Both the position numbers and the translations under genes were made by a program. From the NCBI RefSeq assembly GCF_003589595.1, contig NW_020654229.1, forward strand, positions 4,350,065-4,414,064: a stretch of 64,000 bases of DNA, read 5' to 3'. The stretch is from Hyposmocoma kahamanoa. Lineage: Eukaryota > Arthropoda > Insecta > Lepidoptera > Cosmopterigidae. Below are positions 12,000 through 25,400 of the stretch, piece by piece (position 1 is the stretch's first letter; each line of letters begins with the position of its first letter). The notes beneath the pieces are model-generated. The model searched no databases. It worked only from the letters and a program-made list of their open reading frames with translations, and was not told the origin of the DNA.

Positions 12000-12600
12000 T
12001 TGTAGTCTAGGCTCTACTCTATGAGTAGAATCACTGGCTGAATGAATAGTTTTGTAATTAGAATGTGTGTTGAAAAATGAAGTAAGGAAAAGAATAGAGC
12101 ATCTTGTTAGATCGAAATATAGCCCAACACTATAAGCATGTAAAAAAGTGCAATGAACCATGTTTTGAAGATTATTCCAGTTTAAATTCATAAAAGTACC
12201 TCTCGCTACGCAATCCGAGCTACGTCTCAGTTACAGTATTTAGCAGAGCCATCCCATAAATGGCAACAGTACTCTATACACGACCGGATTTGAGTTTGGT
12301 ACAGCTGAAGCAACTGTCCCGGTGTGAAGTAATGACTCACCTTGGAAAGGATGCCAAGCTTCCTGGCTGCATTTGGCCATGGATTCAATGTATCTGCCGA
12401 AGTTCAGATTGGACGACAGGTCCATTCCAAGTAGCTGGACAGTCGGCTATCGGTAAGAATATATCATGAAAAGTCTGAGTCAGGTTAAAGAGGCTCCGTT
12501 TTGTGGAGAATACACACGCCTGCATTTTAGAAGCATTAAATTTGACAAGATTAGCATCGCCCCAATAGAAGACTGCCTTAAGTGTCAAATTCAAACGACT
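12000..12600 (-). pseudogene. Jockey-clade LINE RT fragment
   Basis: The minus strand gives WGDANLVKFNASKMQACVFS, then, with frameshifts, DLSSNLNFGRYIESMAKCSQ. These correspond to the NLVxFNxxKTQxCxFS and LDxSSxxxFxxHIExxAK motifs of Jockey RT thumb domains. Related degraded copies lie at 22780-24240. Confidence 0.75.
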
Positions 12601-12655
12601 AACCTTGGACTCTCGAGAAGACTATGAGTTTGCTTGAAAAATAACATTATGCACA

Positions 12656-12831
12656 ACGGATTAATTTGTGATAATGACATTTTTCTAAGAATTCTTTAAT
12701 TTACAATTTGTAGATTGTACAACTAAAATAATAATGCAATATGATCTTACATATCATTGTTTAAACAAACGATTCTTGACAAAAATCCCACGTTGAGTGT
12801 TTTTTTCTTAAAATAAATTTACTCTTGAAAA
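12656..12831 (+). repeat. Direct repeat, left copy (about 176 bp)
   Basis: Begins ACGGATTAATTTGTGATAAT and ends ACTCTTGAAAA. It is about 95% identical by eye to 13133-13312. A hAT-like MITE sits between the copies. It contains no coding sequence. Confidence 0.85.
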
Positions 12832-13117
12832 CATTGACTTACAAATAAATGGACGACGGGTCTAATACAAAAACCACGAAAAAAATGTTCCAAGTCAACC
12901 TATTTAAACGTAGTGACATGTAAAAGAATATGAAAAAGCTAAAACGTTGAATTTAAATTGTAATGTCATCCCAGTACTGTCTAATTCTGCTTGCTTCGCT
13001 GTCAGTCGAACAAACGAAGACTAAAGCGTGAATGACGCTGTGTATACGATTTTAACGCCCTATAAGTTGGGACACTTTTTAGCGCGGACCCGACGTCCAT
13101 ATAATTGTAAGTCAATG
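12832..13117. mobile_element. hAT-like MITE, CATTGACTTAC family, copy 1
   Basis: The ends are CATTGACTTACAAATAAATG and an imperfect complement ending GTAAGTCAATG. Other copies (59418-59703, 62241-62468) have perfect 8-bp target duplications; this one does not. It lies between two direct repeats instead. Confidence 0.8.
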
Positions 13118-13132
13118 ACCTACACAGCAGTA

Positions 13133-13312
13133 ACGGATTAATTTGTGATAATGACATTTTTCTAAGAACTCTTTAATTGACAATTTGTAGATTGTACAAC
13201 TAAAATAATAATGCAATATGATCTTACATATCATTGTTTAAACAAACGATTGTTGATAAAAATCCCTAGTTTAGTGTTTTTTTTTTCTTAAAATAAATTT
13301 ACTCTTGAAAAC
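13133..13312 (+). repeat. Direct repeat, right copy
   Basis: Second copy of the segment at 12656-12831, with a few substitutions and a longer T run. It starts 15 bases after the MITE end. Confidence 0.85.
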
Positions 13313-13884
13313 GTCATTTTTAAGCTACTGCTCGTTCACTGTGCTGATTTCTCTGAGCAGAACGGGCAAGATATTCTAGGGATTGAGATCTCTTTTCAAA
13401 TAAACTTAAATGCTATGGAACACACATTAAATCAATTTGTGTGGAATCTAGTGCTATGTCATCTTTCCATACAAAGTTAATTAACACGTACTCCCAATAC
13501 CACTTTTCAATTAAAATAGTTTTAATATAAGTTTTAAACTTAGGAAATGATAATTTTAATATTATGCTCCGGAATGTTATTGTAAAAATGTTTCCAGTGT
13601 TTCCAGTTCCCTAATAACCGTTTGTGCTACCACGAGTTTGGACTTAGTTCCAATGTTAATATTACGGATATCTACTTTCTTAAAGGTTAATTATTATGCA
13701 TATTTACTTATCTAAAAAATATTACGTAATTATATTTTTACGGCCGTTAAGGCTATCGCCGTTGTAAATGTTTCAGTAAATGTAATGTGATGCCACAGCC
13801 ATGATATCAGTTAAACTTTTCTCTGAGAGATCGAATAGCTCGTTTTTGAAACACAAATATTATGATTGCATATCTGCCGCTTTA

Positions 13885-14215
13885 CCCCACATGTGAATCC
13901 CGTATCACAAAGGGCGGGGGTTTTTTAAGGTGCGAAACGATCAAGTCGTGCGCCTGGTGTAAGCGACACGTCTATCCATGACAGTTGTAGACACTAACTC
14001 AATCGCAGTCAAAGACCTGACGGGCACTGCCATTGCACCCGTCACCATGAGACATAAGTTGACAAGTCCCATTGTGTCTTTAATTTCACTAGCACCTTTC
14101 AAAACCGCTATGCAGTAATGCTCACATTATTGCTTGGCAGCAGACATTGATAAAGTGGCATTACTTCCCTGGACATTCTACTAACTCTTTCACAAAAGCT
14201 ACGAACTTTCTTGTA
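13885..14215 (+). repeat. Lepidopteran SINE-like repeat (GGCAG family), copy 1
   Basis: Contains AAGTCGTGCGCCTGGTGTAA, GACATAAGTTGACAAGTCCC and the core TATTGCTTGGCAGCAG, and ends with ACTCTTTCACA. It has no coding capacity. This family is the commonest repeat of the window. Confidence 0.8.
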
Positions 14216-14477
14216 ATTATTTTCATATAAAATTTCCGTCGGTCAGAATGTTTGTTTACAACTTTATACTTTAAAAACTTGCTTTATTATTTAATTATTC
14301 TTTTAATTATAACGACGCATACAATTATTCGATTCGAAACGCATTTAAGTGCAGTAATAAAGCACTCGCATTAATAAGCAGTTAAACGAAAACACATAGT
14401 TTTAATACGTATTTAATGAATTCACGAAGCGATAATAAGGCGTTAATGCATTTTCATTAAATCATGAAATGCCTGTA

Positions 14478-14740
14478 ATGCTCTGGCTACACAGAGCGTT
14501 CCGGAGCCGGGATTTATGTAATGTTCGAAGTCTTATGCACCCTACCACATTGAAACCGGTGTGAAAACCGTATTCCATTGGGTTCTATGCAAGCGTCCAA
14601 ACAGAGCGGCAATGGCGGGGCCTACGCGGTCTGGAGGCGGGACTTTAGCGGGATTGCACGCTGTATTTTTTACAACTCTTGAGTTTGTTTTTATACAGTT
14701 TCAGTATGAATTCGACTGAAATTTATTTTTCTGAAATTTC
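14478..14740. mobile_element. MITE fragment, GCTCTGGCTACACAGAG family
   Basis: Begins ATGCTCTGGCTACACAGAGC, the complement of the right end of the element at 10893-11335. The block GGAATACAGCTTTGCGCC of that copy recurs here in inverted, diverged form. Confidence 0.5.
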
Positions 14741-14749
14741 TGAATTTTC

Positions 14750-15885
14750 GCGACATGGCTTGAAGACGCACAGTGCCGTTTTCGTCGATGGCCCGGAGGA
14801 GCGTGGCTAGATTTTGAACTTCGAAGACGTCGAAAGTGCTAACAAAGTGGCTTACAAGTGCCAAGTCGTTCGTCCTTAAAGGAGTGAGTCGGTATCAGCG
14901 CGGGGGCGCGTGGAGCGTTCGCGGGAGGTCGTTGCGCAGAAGGCGCTGGCGGTGGTTTGGCCTTAGGGGCCGCGGCGGTGATGGGGCCTGCCAGTTTCGG
15001 AGCGGCGGGCACAGGGGCGTTGGCGCGAGGGATTAACCACGGCGGTGGTTGAGGCGATAATGGGGCTACGTGAGCAGGGCTGATGGTCGGGAAGTCGCGG
15101 ATGGACATGAGGGGCTGCGGTTGTGCCCTAGCCTACTGATGGGCCGCAGTGCAAAGGGGTTGCGCGCGGCAATTACGGGCCGCGTGTCCGTAAAGTTGGC
15201 AGTTGTGAGTTGGCAACAGGTAGTTAGGTTGAAGACCTTCTTGCCTTCGGGTGTGAGATGGAGGACGGCGAGCACCATGTCGTATGGTTCGCGGGAACGG
15301 CTTTTGTACATTCGGTGAACCTCATGTACGGGAAGTTTCTGAGATTTGAGGTCCGCGGCGATGACCTCTGTATCTAGTTCCTTCGGGAGCCCGCGGATGA
15401 CAACGCGGAGTACGCGTTCCTCGGGGAGCGCGTAAGTGTAGTAGTCTACACTCATATCATTTAAAAGACGGGTGAAATGGCGGTGGTCCGACGGCGATGG
15501 GACCTTGATGTTAATGCCAAGCTCGGACGTCTTGGCTTTAAGGAAGTTGATTCCGAGTTGATTGCAGCGGGTCGAAACTTCGCTCCAACGGGCCTTTGAG
15601 CGGATGACTATTAGCGGGGGGCTGGTTCGGGGGCTTTAGTTATCGGCGCGGGAGCGGGTGGCTGCTTGGATGCGCGGGGAAGAGAGATCTGTTCTGCGCG
15701 GAGGACGGGCGGGGGCTTGCCTCTTAGGCTTTTATTGCCTTAGGGGCAGGGGAGTCTGATGTTTTAGCAGCGCGGGAGCGCTTGCCCTTTTTACCCTTGA
15801 CAAGGGTGTATTCGGAGGAGTCGTCGGAGTCGGTGGTCAGTGCGTCAGATTCCTCAGATGACTGTGGAACAATGTCCATCTAATG
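14750..15885 (-). pseudogene. Jockey-like LINE ORF1 (gag-like) remnant
   Basis: A start MDIVPQSSEESDALTTDSDD at about 15880 leads into a Lys/Arg-rich stretch and, after frameshifts, into WSEVSTRCNQLGINFLKAKT. Then follow YTYALPEERVLRVVIRGLPK, HEVHRMYKSRSREPYDMVLA and LTPEGKKVFNLTTCCQL. This order (acidic N terminus, then an RNA-binding-like PRE_C2HC region with VVIRGLP and HRM motifs) is that of Jockey-type ORF1. The zinc-knuckle part that should follow is missing and is replaced by a Pro/Ala-rich segment. At least two frameshifts are visible, so it is inactive. Upstream GC-rich sequence at 15890-16005 may be 5' UTR; it holds an inverted GGCGTGCTCTG / CAGAGCACGCC pair. Confidence 0.75.
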
Positions 15886-16261
15886 GAAGGGGGAAGGGGG
15901 CCTAGGGACGTCGGCGAACGCGGGCGACGGTAGCACGAGGCGTGCTCTGCTCGGGGGGCGGTGGATTCGGTCGTTGCGGCGTGTGATGTGCAGAGCACGC
16001 CTCTATAAATAAGAATATTATATTATATAGCAAATAAGAATATTTGCTGCTCGGTATCCGTAACATTCATATTTCTACTAATGAAAGGGTCGATCTTACT
16101 AAAGTTCTCATTTTAACTGTTGACAATTCATGACAACACAGCAACTGTTATAATGTGCACAAGATATTTTTTCCACCCCGCACCGTCATCTCCAGGTTAA
16201 TCAGTAAAAAAAAAATTTTCACGTAAATAAACCAAAATTTTAATACGTCTAATGAAGAACG

Positions 16262-16443
16262 TTATTCAGCGGGAGTAGTTTCATCTCCAGCTGGTACGTC
16301 AGACGAAGGATCACCAGTGACGTCGCTATCCGTGCCGTCGCCCTTGGTGCTGCCTTCATCATGGTCAGGTTCCCCAGACACGTGGTCGGTGACGTCCGGT
16401 TCGCCTGTGTCTATCTCTCCAGTTGTGCTGTCTTCGTCGTCAT
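16262..16443 (-). CDS. Gene B last coding exon: acidic tail and stop
   Basis: Acceptor catgggtag; phase 1 in. It encodes DDDEDSTTGEIDTGEPDVTD, then HVSGEPDHDEGSTKGDGTDS and DVTGDPSSDVPAGDETTPAE, then TAA at 16264-16262. Strongly acidic, rich in Thr, Asp and Gly, probably disordered. An ATTAAA lies about 20 bases after the stop and could be the poly(A) signal. Confidence 0.8.
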
Positions 16444-19400
16444 CTACCCATGATTGAAAGCATAATTTTTTTTTATTAAAAGATAAGTCGTCGAAGGCAG
16501 TGCAAATCCGCGTATGTAGTTTTGGTAAAAGCGCGTATCTGCACTAAACCAAATTTGACAGGAGAGGGATTCAACGTTATTACTTTGTTATTTCAATGGC
16601 TACGACTCATTTTTGCACAGTAAGTATTAATTTATGTTGTCTACGGAATGATAACAATAGATTCCCGTAAATCACGCTAATTTGGTTGCCACGACACTTA
16701 CGCGGATTTGCTTTGGCCACTAAATTACCGAAATGGAGACTCATTGCACTATCGCCAACGAAGTGCGCAACAGAAAATGAATAACAAAAAAGAAAACTAA
16801 ATAAAATTAATTAAAAATAAAGTCTTAGCAATAAATAATTATGCGACCACAAAGCTGGTCAACACTATTGTTGTACTAAGTAGATGTCATGTGTGCGGCT
16901 GTGGCGTATGTAATAGGATTCACTCAGCTAATGTCACCGCCGGGACAAGGCTGTGACGCTGATTTTCAGTGGACCCTAATTGACCATTTGACTTTTTTTT
17001 ATTTTATTGACGGACAAACAGTTACACATATGAGAAAAAAGTACATATTTTAAATTACCAATATCTAAACCCCTAAATGTTTAGTGTAGTCATTTTTATG
17101 GACAACTCACACTTGATCAATAATTGACTATATATTATATTAGACAACATCACAGTTGCTCTGATTCCAAAGTAAGTACCTAAAGCACTTATGTTATGGA
17201 AATCGGAAACAACGACGGTATCGAATGGGGATCGAATCCGGGACCTAACACATGGCGACACTATGAAAACCGGTATGCAAGCCACTCGATCATGGAGGCC
17301 GTCGAATATACTTTAAACAAATAGATACAAATATAACCCGGCAAAACTGACGCAATTATACACATATAGGTACAACAACGAAACTAAAATCAACATAATA
17401 CAGCACCATCCGTATCTCAAAGCAGAGGCCCTCTACTCCGAAAAATAAAATCCGATACACGTAGCTGCGTCTGTTCTTCGTTTTAGTAATTTCTTACTAT
17501 GAAATGAGTTAGGTGTTCGATTAGAAGCGCGTGATTTATATAGGTATTCGACATTAGACGTTGATATAGTTACTACGAAAAGTCATTCGACATTCTAACC
17601 TCAACACGTTTGCAAGTCGATAATGACTTATCGATAGATTATGGTACAACACTAAAGAAATCCGCCATTTTGTATTATTGATTTTTTTTTTATTTACACA
17701 TTATCGGTCCGTTATTGTCTATGGGATCTGAAGCCCGAAACGAAAGCATTTATGGCTAACGAACTGCGGATGGCTCACAGATTGTTTTGACTTCTTACGC
17801 AGCTACATATTTTGGGAGTAGACGTCCTGCATCCCAAACAATGCACACAGCCTCTCAGGCAACTTGGTGCGTTCGGGAATGGTCGTGTTTTCCGTGGAGT
17901 ATAATATATTAATGTGCTGTGGTCGTGTTACGTAGCAAAAATGTATGTGTCGAATCTAAATAAATGAACCAGAAAAGTGTTCAAAGGGCAGTTACGATTA
18001 TCCAATCCTTCAGTGTATGTAATCCTTCAGTGTATAGTGTGTTCAAGTAGGAATATCAACGTAGTTATGCATTAATACGAAACTTGACGTGAGCACAAAC
18101 GGCAAAACGGCCATCATAGCGAGCCGGTACTATAGTGTGTTCAAGTGGGAATAAAATTTCTTTTTACCTTCACAGCATACGCAGTCGTCTTCATCACTGA
18201 AATATGATAATTATTTTTATAATACATTTAAACTTTGCCTAGCAGTACACGGGATCTCAAGTTTTAAGGTAAGGAGTAGACATGGCAAAAACGGCTATTT
18301 GCCAATAAATAATTATACTGCCATGCGATTTTTTTAACAACTGTTATTATAAACTGTTGTCAAAAAAAACTGTTATTCTGCTGTTTTGTAGTGTTGCGTG
18401 TAATACATGCAGACTTGCCAGTTTTCATAAAATTTCAAATAGTCATGTAATTGTTGTCGGCAGTTTTATCGACAGATTGTAAAAGTAGGTTAAATTTTGT
18501 CAAAAATGTCTGAATTGTGAACGTTCCGACGTTCTAATTTTTACTAATAGCGTTATTATTATCCTCTTTATTGTTATTTCGATAGTTAACCTACTAGTAT
18601 CGAAATCATTTTTTATTCATATTTTTTTTTTCTGTTTATAATTTACCAAGTGACGGGAAGAACAAGTCGTGCGTCTGGTGGAATGCACTCCCACTGCGCC
18701 CGTCACCTTGAGACATAAGTTGACAAATCCCAAGTGCCTGTAATTTCACCAGCACCCTCACGCTTCAAAACCAGAACTCAGGAATGCTCACAAATTACTG
18801 CTTGGCGGCAGAAATAGTAAAGATGACAGTACTTTCCTGGACGAACTCTTTCACAAGGAGCTCTATCGCTACTAATAAAATTTTATAACGACAGGCGAAC
18901 TTTTGTATATTAAATCAAAATGAAAAACTAAAATGTCTCCTCTTTGTATTTTTAATTGACATAGTTCTAAAGGTATAAAATGTATGAATTTACAAAAACT
19001 GACAATTCAAATGAACGTGCACCCGGCAGCTGGGGGAATAATTGTCCGATGACGATTTATTGCATAACCGTGACTAATATTCAGTCGATAGTCGATAGAA
19101 TATTTATTGACTGCAATCACTAGCTGCTTGCAAGCGGGCAACACTTTCGCGCAATTAACTGTCATTTTACTCCATCTTCAAAAAAGACAGACTGTAGACA
19201 GCCACAAATTACATCCAAACTCACGATCACGGACATATAAATATTTTTCCCAGTCCGGGAAGCGTACTGGCAAACCAGCATGGTAACGTTCGGCCCCCGA
19301 GGTACTTAATTAACTAATGTAATTACATAAATACAAACTTACGCTATCTCCATGATGTTTTTCGTATATTGTTCTCCGCCTAACTCAAATTCAGCTTGGA

Positions 19401-22400
19401 TCATACCCTCGAAATGTTCCATGAATGAAGTCACCCTAAAATTATTTATTTATAATTAACAACTTTGCCATGTACATAATTATTCTTACACCCATCTTTT
19501 CTTCTTGAATTAGAAAGTTTAAAATAATACAAGTTTCCAATGTCAATTATGTTATTTAAACATCGTATACTATCCAAATATTTTATTATATAATATTATT
19601 ATTATTCTAAAGAAAAATAGTTAGTTAATTATGAACATGATAAGTATTAAAAACTTTCAGATGATTAAATTTATAAGTTTTAAAAACTACGAGCTCAAAT
19701 GATATTTTCGTCGATTTTCGCTTTTGACAGGTCGTTGTCTACGCGCGTCGACGCTTGATTCAATATTTGCAAAACACAAATTTGTACCTTAACAATGCGA
19801 AAATAGAGATGAATATGCTATAGGCGAAAAACATGACGCGTCGCGACGTTTCGACTCTGCGCCAGTGTGAGTTGAGCCTTGGTGACGACGGAGATTCCCT
19901 CAACGTCTCCTCTTTTACCTCTTACTCCGATATGCGATATATACTTATACAGGGTTCTAGGCTGAACGAGATAAATATTTAAAGAGGCGAATGTGTATCT
20001 GTTACCCACTCATACAGAATACGTAAAACACTACTGTAGTATGAGGGGGTGTAGCAGGTGGTAGAGCTTCGCTCGGCTAGCTGGCACCCCCTTACTACGT
20101 TCAGGAATCAAACGACGAAATTTGGTGAAGAAGACGTAGTTTATTGTACAGCAGCTTAAAATGGGCTTACGATGCAAGTGTTTCCAATAAAAGGGATTCC
20201 CATTGGATGCAAGCGCGGCGCAAAGTCCGCGACAAGTCCCGGTGGGTGCAAATCTTACAAAAAGGACACTCACTCTGAGGTGATCTCGTAACTTGTCCCG
20301 AAAGATGGGTTTTTACATATTCGGATTAGATAACTATTCGTTTGCCTCTTTAATAATAATAATAATAACGCACACACTCAACATAGGAACAACAACCCGC
20401 ACTAAGGAAACCCTGTGTCGCGGGTGCCATGGACACACACATAGACAAATAGACAACCACAAATTACAAACTTACGAGAGAAATAAATGTAGGCCATACA
20501 CATATTTCTCTCGACCTGGGAATCGAACCCAGAACCTCTGCATGGCAGTCCGGCATGATAACCGTTGGACCACGGAGGCAGTTGAAGTCTTTAAATATTG
20601 ATCTCGTTCAACCTGTCACCCCGCATATATATTTTTAACGCACACACTGATAACCCCGCACTAGGGAAACCCTGTATCGCGGGTGCCAGGGACACACATA
20701 GACAACCACAAATTACAATTGAAATAAATGTAGGTCATACAAATACTTCTCCCGGCCCAGGAATCGTACCCGGGACCTCTGCGTGGCAGTCCAGCAGTTA
20801 AATTATCTTAATAGATATTATCTTACCTTATAATAATGATTTCTATGGTAATGACGAAGTACATCATGGGGCAGCTACCGCATGGCCCAAGTCCTTCGTC
20901 CATTTCTCCATCTCCGGTGGCATCAGAGTGCACGGGCACTATTTCTTCACCGCCAAAGTTATCAGGCAGCACAGGTTCACTCTATCCTTGAATACATATT
21001 ATATGTTAGGGTAAAGCCGTCGACTGCATCTTGACCTCGACGTTTTGGTTAAGTGTCCATACTGGCGAAGGAAAAGCATTTCATTTTGCAGAAAGTACGT
21101 AAGTAAGTATCAAGATTGGTCGTCGTTGGAATGTCAATCGTAAAAGTCAAAGTAAAGTAATCATCATTTCTTAAGCAAATTACATTTGAAATCGTCATTC
21201 TGATTAAACTCTATATTCTATATCTTTCCGAAACAGATTCCCCTGAGAAGAATGAACAAGAAACTCTAGGGGTTGCTCTTTGTCAAATATATATACATAT
21301 ATACATTTGAATACATTTATTATTACAATATTTTGTTTAAACATCTTAAATCTGTAATACCTGAAAGAGCTAAACGGGACACCATCACAGATTTGTCATC
21401 CACGTATGCAGAAGTTTTATATTAACCTTCAATATAAAGTTTTTGTTTCACTATAGTCTTAAACCTCGTAAATATTAATAATAATAACACACACACTCAA
21501 CTTAGCCTCGTACTAGGGAAACCCTGAGTCGCGCGTGCCATGGACACACATAGATAATCACAAATTATACCCAAACTCACGAGAGAAATAAATGTAGGCC
21601 ATACAAATATTTCACCCGACCATTCTGCTACGGAGGCAACTATATGGCAAATTTAGAATAACAAACGGAACCTTATTATAGAAGTGTATACCCCTTAAAT
21701 GAATTTGAGACTTTACGAAGACGGCTGCAAGAAACAGCTAGTTTGTTTTTATTTCTCGCACTAATGTTATGTTTGTCACTATTTTTCATAAAAAAAAATA
21801 ATATTTTTCTTAAATAACATTTTCATAAATGTACTGTGACGTCAATGTTTAGAGGATGGAAAAAAAATAACAATCATCAAAATATACAAAGAAACAGGCA
21901 GAAGAAACAAAATCAATATTTGGCAAGATTTATGAATAAACTACTTAAATATGTCTAATTACACGAGATATTTGGGCTTTTGTGTGATTTATAGACAGAA
22001 AAATAACACGTGGCTGTACAATGTTACATTCGGTCGATCTTCGCTTTTTCAAATGCCACATCCCGTAATGCTGCAGCGACGAATTTTTATAAATACTTAA
22101 TTGTTCTCACTGTCAATATATTTGTCCATTTTATTACAACACATACGAATAATTCCATGAAACACTTGGAAAAACATTTGTTTTGACATTTGATGTACTT
22201 CCCTTGGACAACCGTATCATGTACCTCATGTACTGCGAAATGGACACATTTGGCATTTAAGATGACGTTACGTATTTTCGATTCCCGTGTTTGACACAGA
22301 CCAATGTAATGCTGTCTCTTTTGGCTTAAAACGGCACGCAAGAGTTAAACAAAGACAATAACATGTTTTCAATGTCGAAATGCATCATATACATATGACG

Positions 22401-25400
22401 TCTGATTTATATATGTCAACATAACATGTTCTTTAGTTTCCATAGTCTAAGCGTTAATGTAAGAATGTTAATGTCTTTAGACTTATCTCTCAAACATTTA
22501 TTTGAACCCACCAATCCACCAGTTCGTTGAAATTGGCTGTCACACAACTCATGTAACTTTGATTTTGCCATAGTCAATTATGGCTAAATTACTGCATCTT
22601 AAGTTACAATATATAAGCGCGACAAGTTTCGCACACGACGAACAAAATGTTACTGAGTTTGTATGAAGATTTGGAAGACCTCCATCTCACTGGATGAAAA
22701 ATAAAGACGAGGTCGTCGATGAAGCATAAACACCTTGAAAAGGCTCAAGTTACAGCGTTCAGGGAATAAGTCTGCAAGCAAAGAATTCAGCTTCTTAGCC
22801 GTTTGCCATAAAAACGTGGAAGCGTAACGCTTCGTCTCGCTAATGCTTCGCTAACTATATAGTCCCCTGACGATGGAAAGTGGGAGGCAGAATTAAATAT
22901 GCCATTCCATCCAATTCTCTTCGTGATATATCCTTTAGAAAACCGATAAGAAGGCAACTTTACGGCGGTGGCCAATGCTCTGCAGTTTGTCATCTACCAA
23001 ATCGAGGCATCCACAAGCCTCTTCCCAGTCACACATAGATAAGCCTCTTGACACGCTTTTCAACTAAATCCAAGGTTGGTATTTAGCAGAATCATCTCAC
23101 AGGTGGCATTCAATACACGACCGAACTCTCCCTTGGTACAGCTGAAGCAACTGTCGCCGTGTGTGCTCCTCGAGGCACTAGCCATTTGGGAACCGAATGA
23201 AGTCAGTAACAATCTATGACAACCCTGTACACTAGCTAATATGGGATCAGAACCTGAACTAAATAAGTTCCTGTGCACGCATAGGTTATAGTGCCCTTCT
23301 CGTACACCTTAAGGATCGGTAGAGAGGGCCACTATAATCAAAAGTAATGTAGAAAGATATGGGGCTATCCCAGTATGTGTTGTCCCTATTTATTGACTCG
23401 ATATACATATAAGGGGTTCCGGGGAGACTACGGGCTTCTCGATAAAATCAGTCTACGACAGGTGTCCGAGCCAAGCCCTCCGCCAGTGATACGCCTTCAC
23501 GACCGTCACTGACGCACCCGGACACTGGGAATGGTCTCGCCGGGTCTTGTGGTAGCTGCAGAGACGAACATGTCTGCCTCGGTGGTGTGTAGCTGGGGCG
23601 TCTGTCTCAAGCATCATCTGCGCATCTTAGTAGCGGTGTAGACGAGGGCCTAAGGCGAGGTGAGTTACCCGTATAGTTGAAAGCTATGTCCTGACCATTG
23701 TCACAAGACACTGCGACGGACTTCTCCGATATTAGGCCGGAGAACTAGTAGAGGATGAGCTATTTCTCCTGTCCCTCCAAACGCGTTGGATCTTGGAAAA
23801 AAATAGCAGCTCCGCCAGAGGTTATTTGGTAGTGGACTTTAGAGTCAACGGCTTAGTGGTGGCAACCGTTAGTTGTGTATTGCACAACGGGAAGTGAGCG
23901 TGCCAACAGCTCCGGTACCTATCTGGAAAATAGGGAGGGTATTGTACGTGCACCCGGGGCAGCTCACTCGAGACACTAGCCTCTTGAGAGCCGGATTCAG
24001 TCAGTGGCAACGGTCTGTAACAACCCTGTACACGGGCTGATCTCGGGTCAGGACCTGAACTTGTAAGGTCCCGGTCATGCACAGGTTGTAGTGTCCTTCC
24101 TGCATAACCAAAAGATTGATTGGGAGGGTCACTATAATCAAAACACATGTTGAAGATACGGGGCTGTCCCGGTGTGAAGTAACGCCTCATCCTGGACAGG
24201 ATGACAAGCTGCCTCGCTGCATTTTTGGCTATAGATTTTAGGTTTACGTTTTTTTTTCAATAATTGCATAAAATCTTCGTAAAATAAAGACAAATTACGA
24301 CTTTAAACAGCGTTTTCTCAAAACTAGGTTTCGTGAGATACATGAGATACGTCTGACACGGCAGGGCGATGTAATCGCGCGACTGCATCACGATTGCATC
24401 GCTACTGCATCGCGTTTGCATCGCTTTAAAAGTAGCCGCATGTAACCGCTTTATACATAGGTATTGCAGCTGCTCAGGCTTATTTATGAAGTTCTAAAAG
24501 CCGTGGTCGCCCAATGGCAAATCATTAGATTAGGTTAATACGAATTTTGACTATATACTGATCTGACTAAAGATAACATTTGTAACTAAGCTTTTTTTTT
24601 ATTTGTCTATTAGAGTAAAAGATACGATTTGTAAAGTGATTACGAAATTTGTCTCTTTTAGTAAAAGATAACATTTGTAAGGCGAGAGCATTGTTTTGTA
24701 AATTTAAGTGACAGATGAGATTGGATAGGAGATAAAAAGCATGTTTTAAATAACGTTACCTCGAGATCAATCTCTCCACCACGTTCCTCTCCTCCTGTAT
24801 ATCCGCCGCCGCCGCCACCGCCGCCGCCGCCGCCACCGCCTCCACCTCCACCCTGGCCGTTTGTGCATCTACCAGCTACTCCCCCCCAATTTAATGGTTA
24901 TTAATGATAGTTTTACCTCCACTGGCACTATTAATTACAGCGTTTCCTGAGATGATACTCGTATCCAGCAGCGGAGCGTATAAATGGATCGATGGTGATA
25001 TACTTCGTTTCAATCCATTTTAAACAAAAGGTAAACCAAGTCGCTGATCCGACCATAGACAGTTTAGTGATGGCCAATTGTAATGCCAACTACAAATCGA
25101 CTAATTAATTGAATGAATTTATTTGTTTAATAGAGTCATACTAGTGGTTACATAAACTATAAAAGCATATTTAAAATTTCCGAAATCCTAATTTTAAATA
25201 TTCCTTCAAATCCTTACATTTAGATACTCGTTCGATTGCGATTGAAATTTTCGATTTACTAATCGATTACAAAAATATTAATTGAATGAACCGAATGTTT
25301 TTTTTCGTACAGCACTATGCAACCATAGACAAGTCATACTTGTATTATAAGTAGATAAAAATAACCACACTTTTGAAAAACCCTTTTGACGATGCCATTC

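Noticed and set aside
14839..15108. Pro/Ala-rich minus-strand frame and overlapping Arg/Gly-rich plus-strand frame.
   Set aside because: Open because of high GC content in a LINE ORF1 remnant; not separate genes.
16699..16707. A 9-nt exon candidate CAAATCCGC before gtaagt.
   Set aside because: It is the terminal inverted repeat of a MITE, and the acceptor has no pyrimidine tract.
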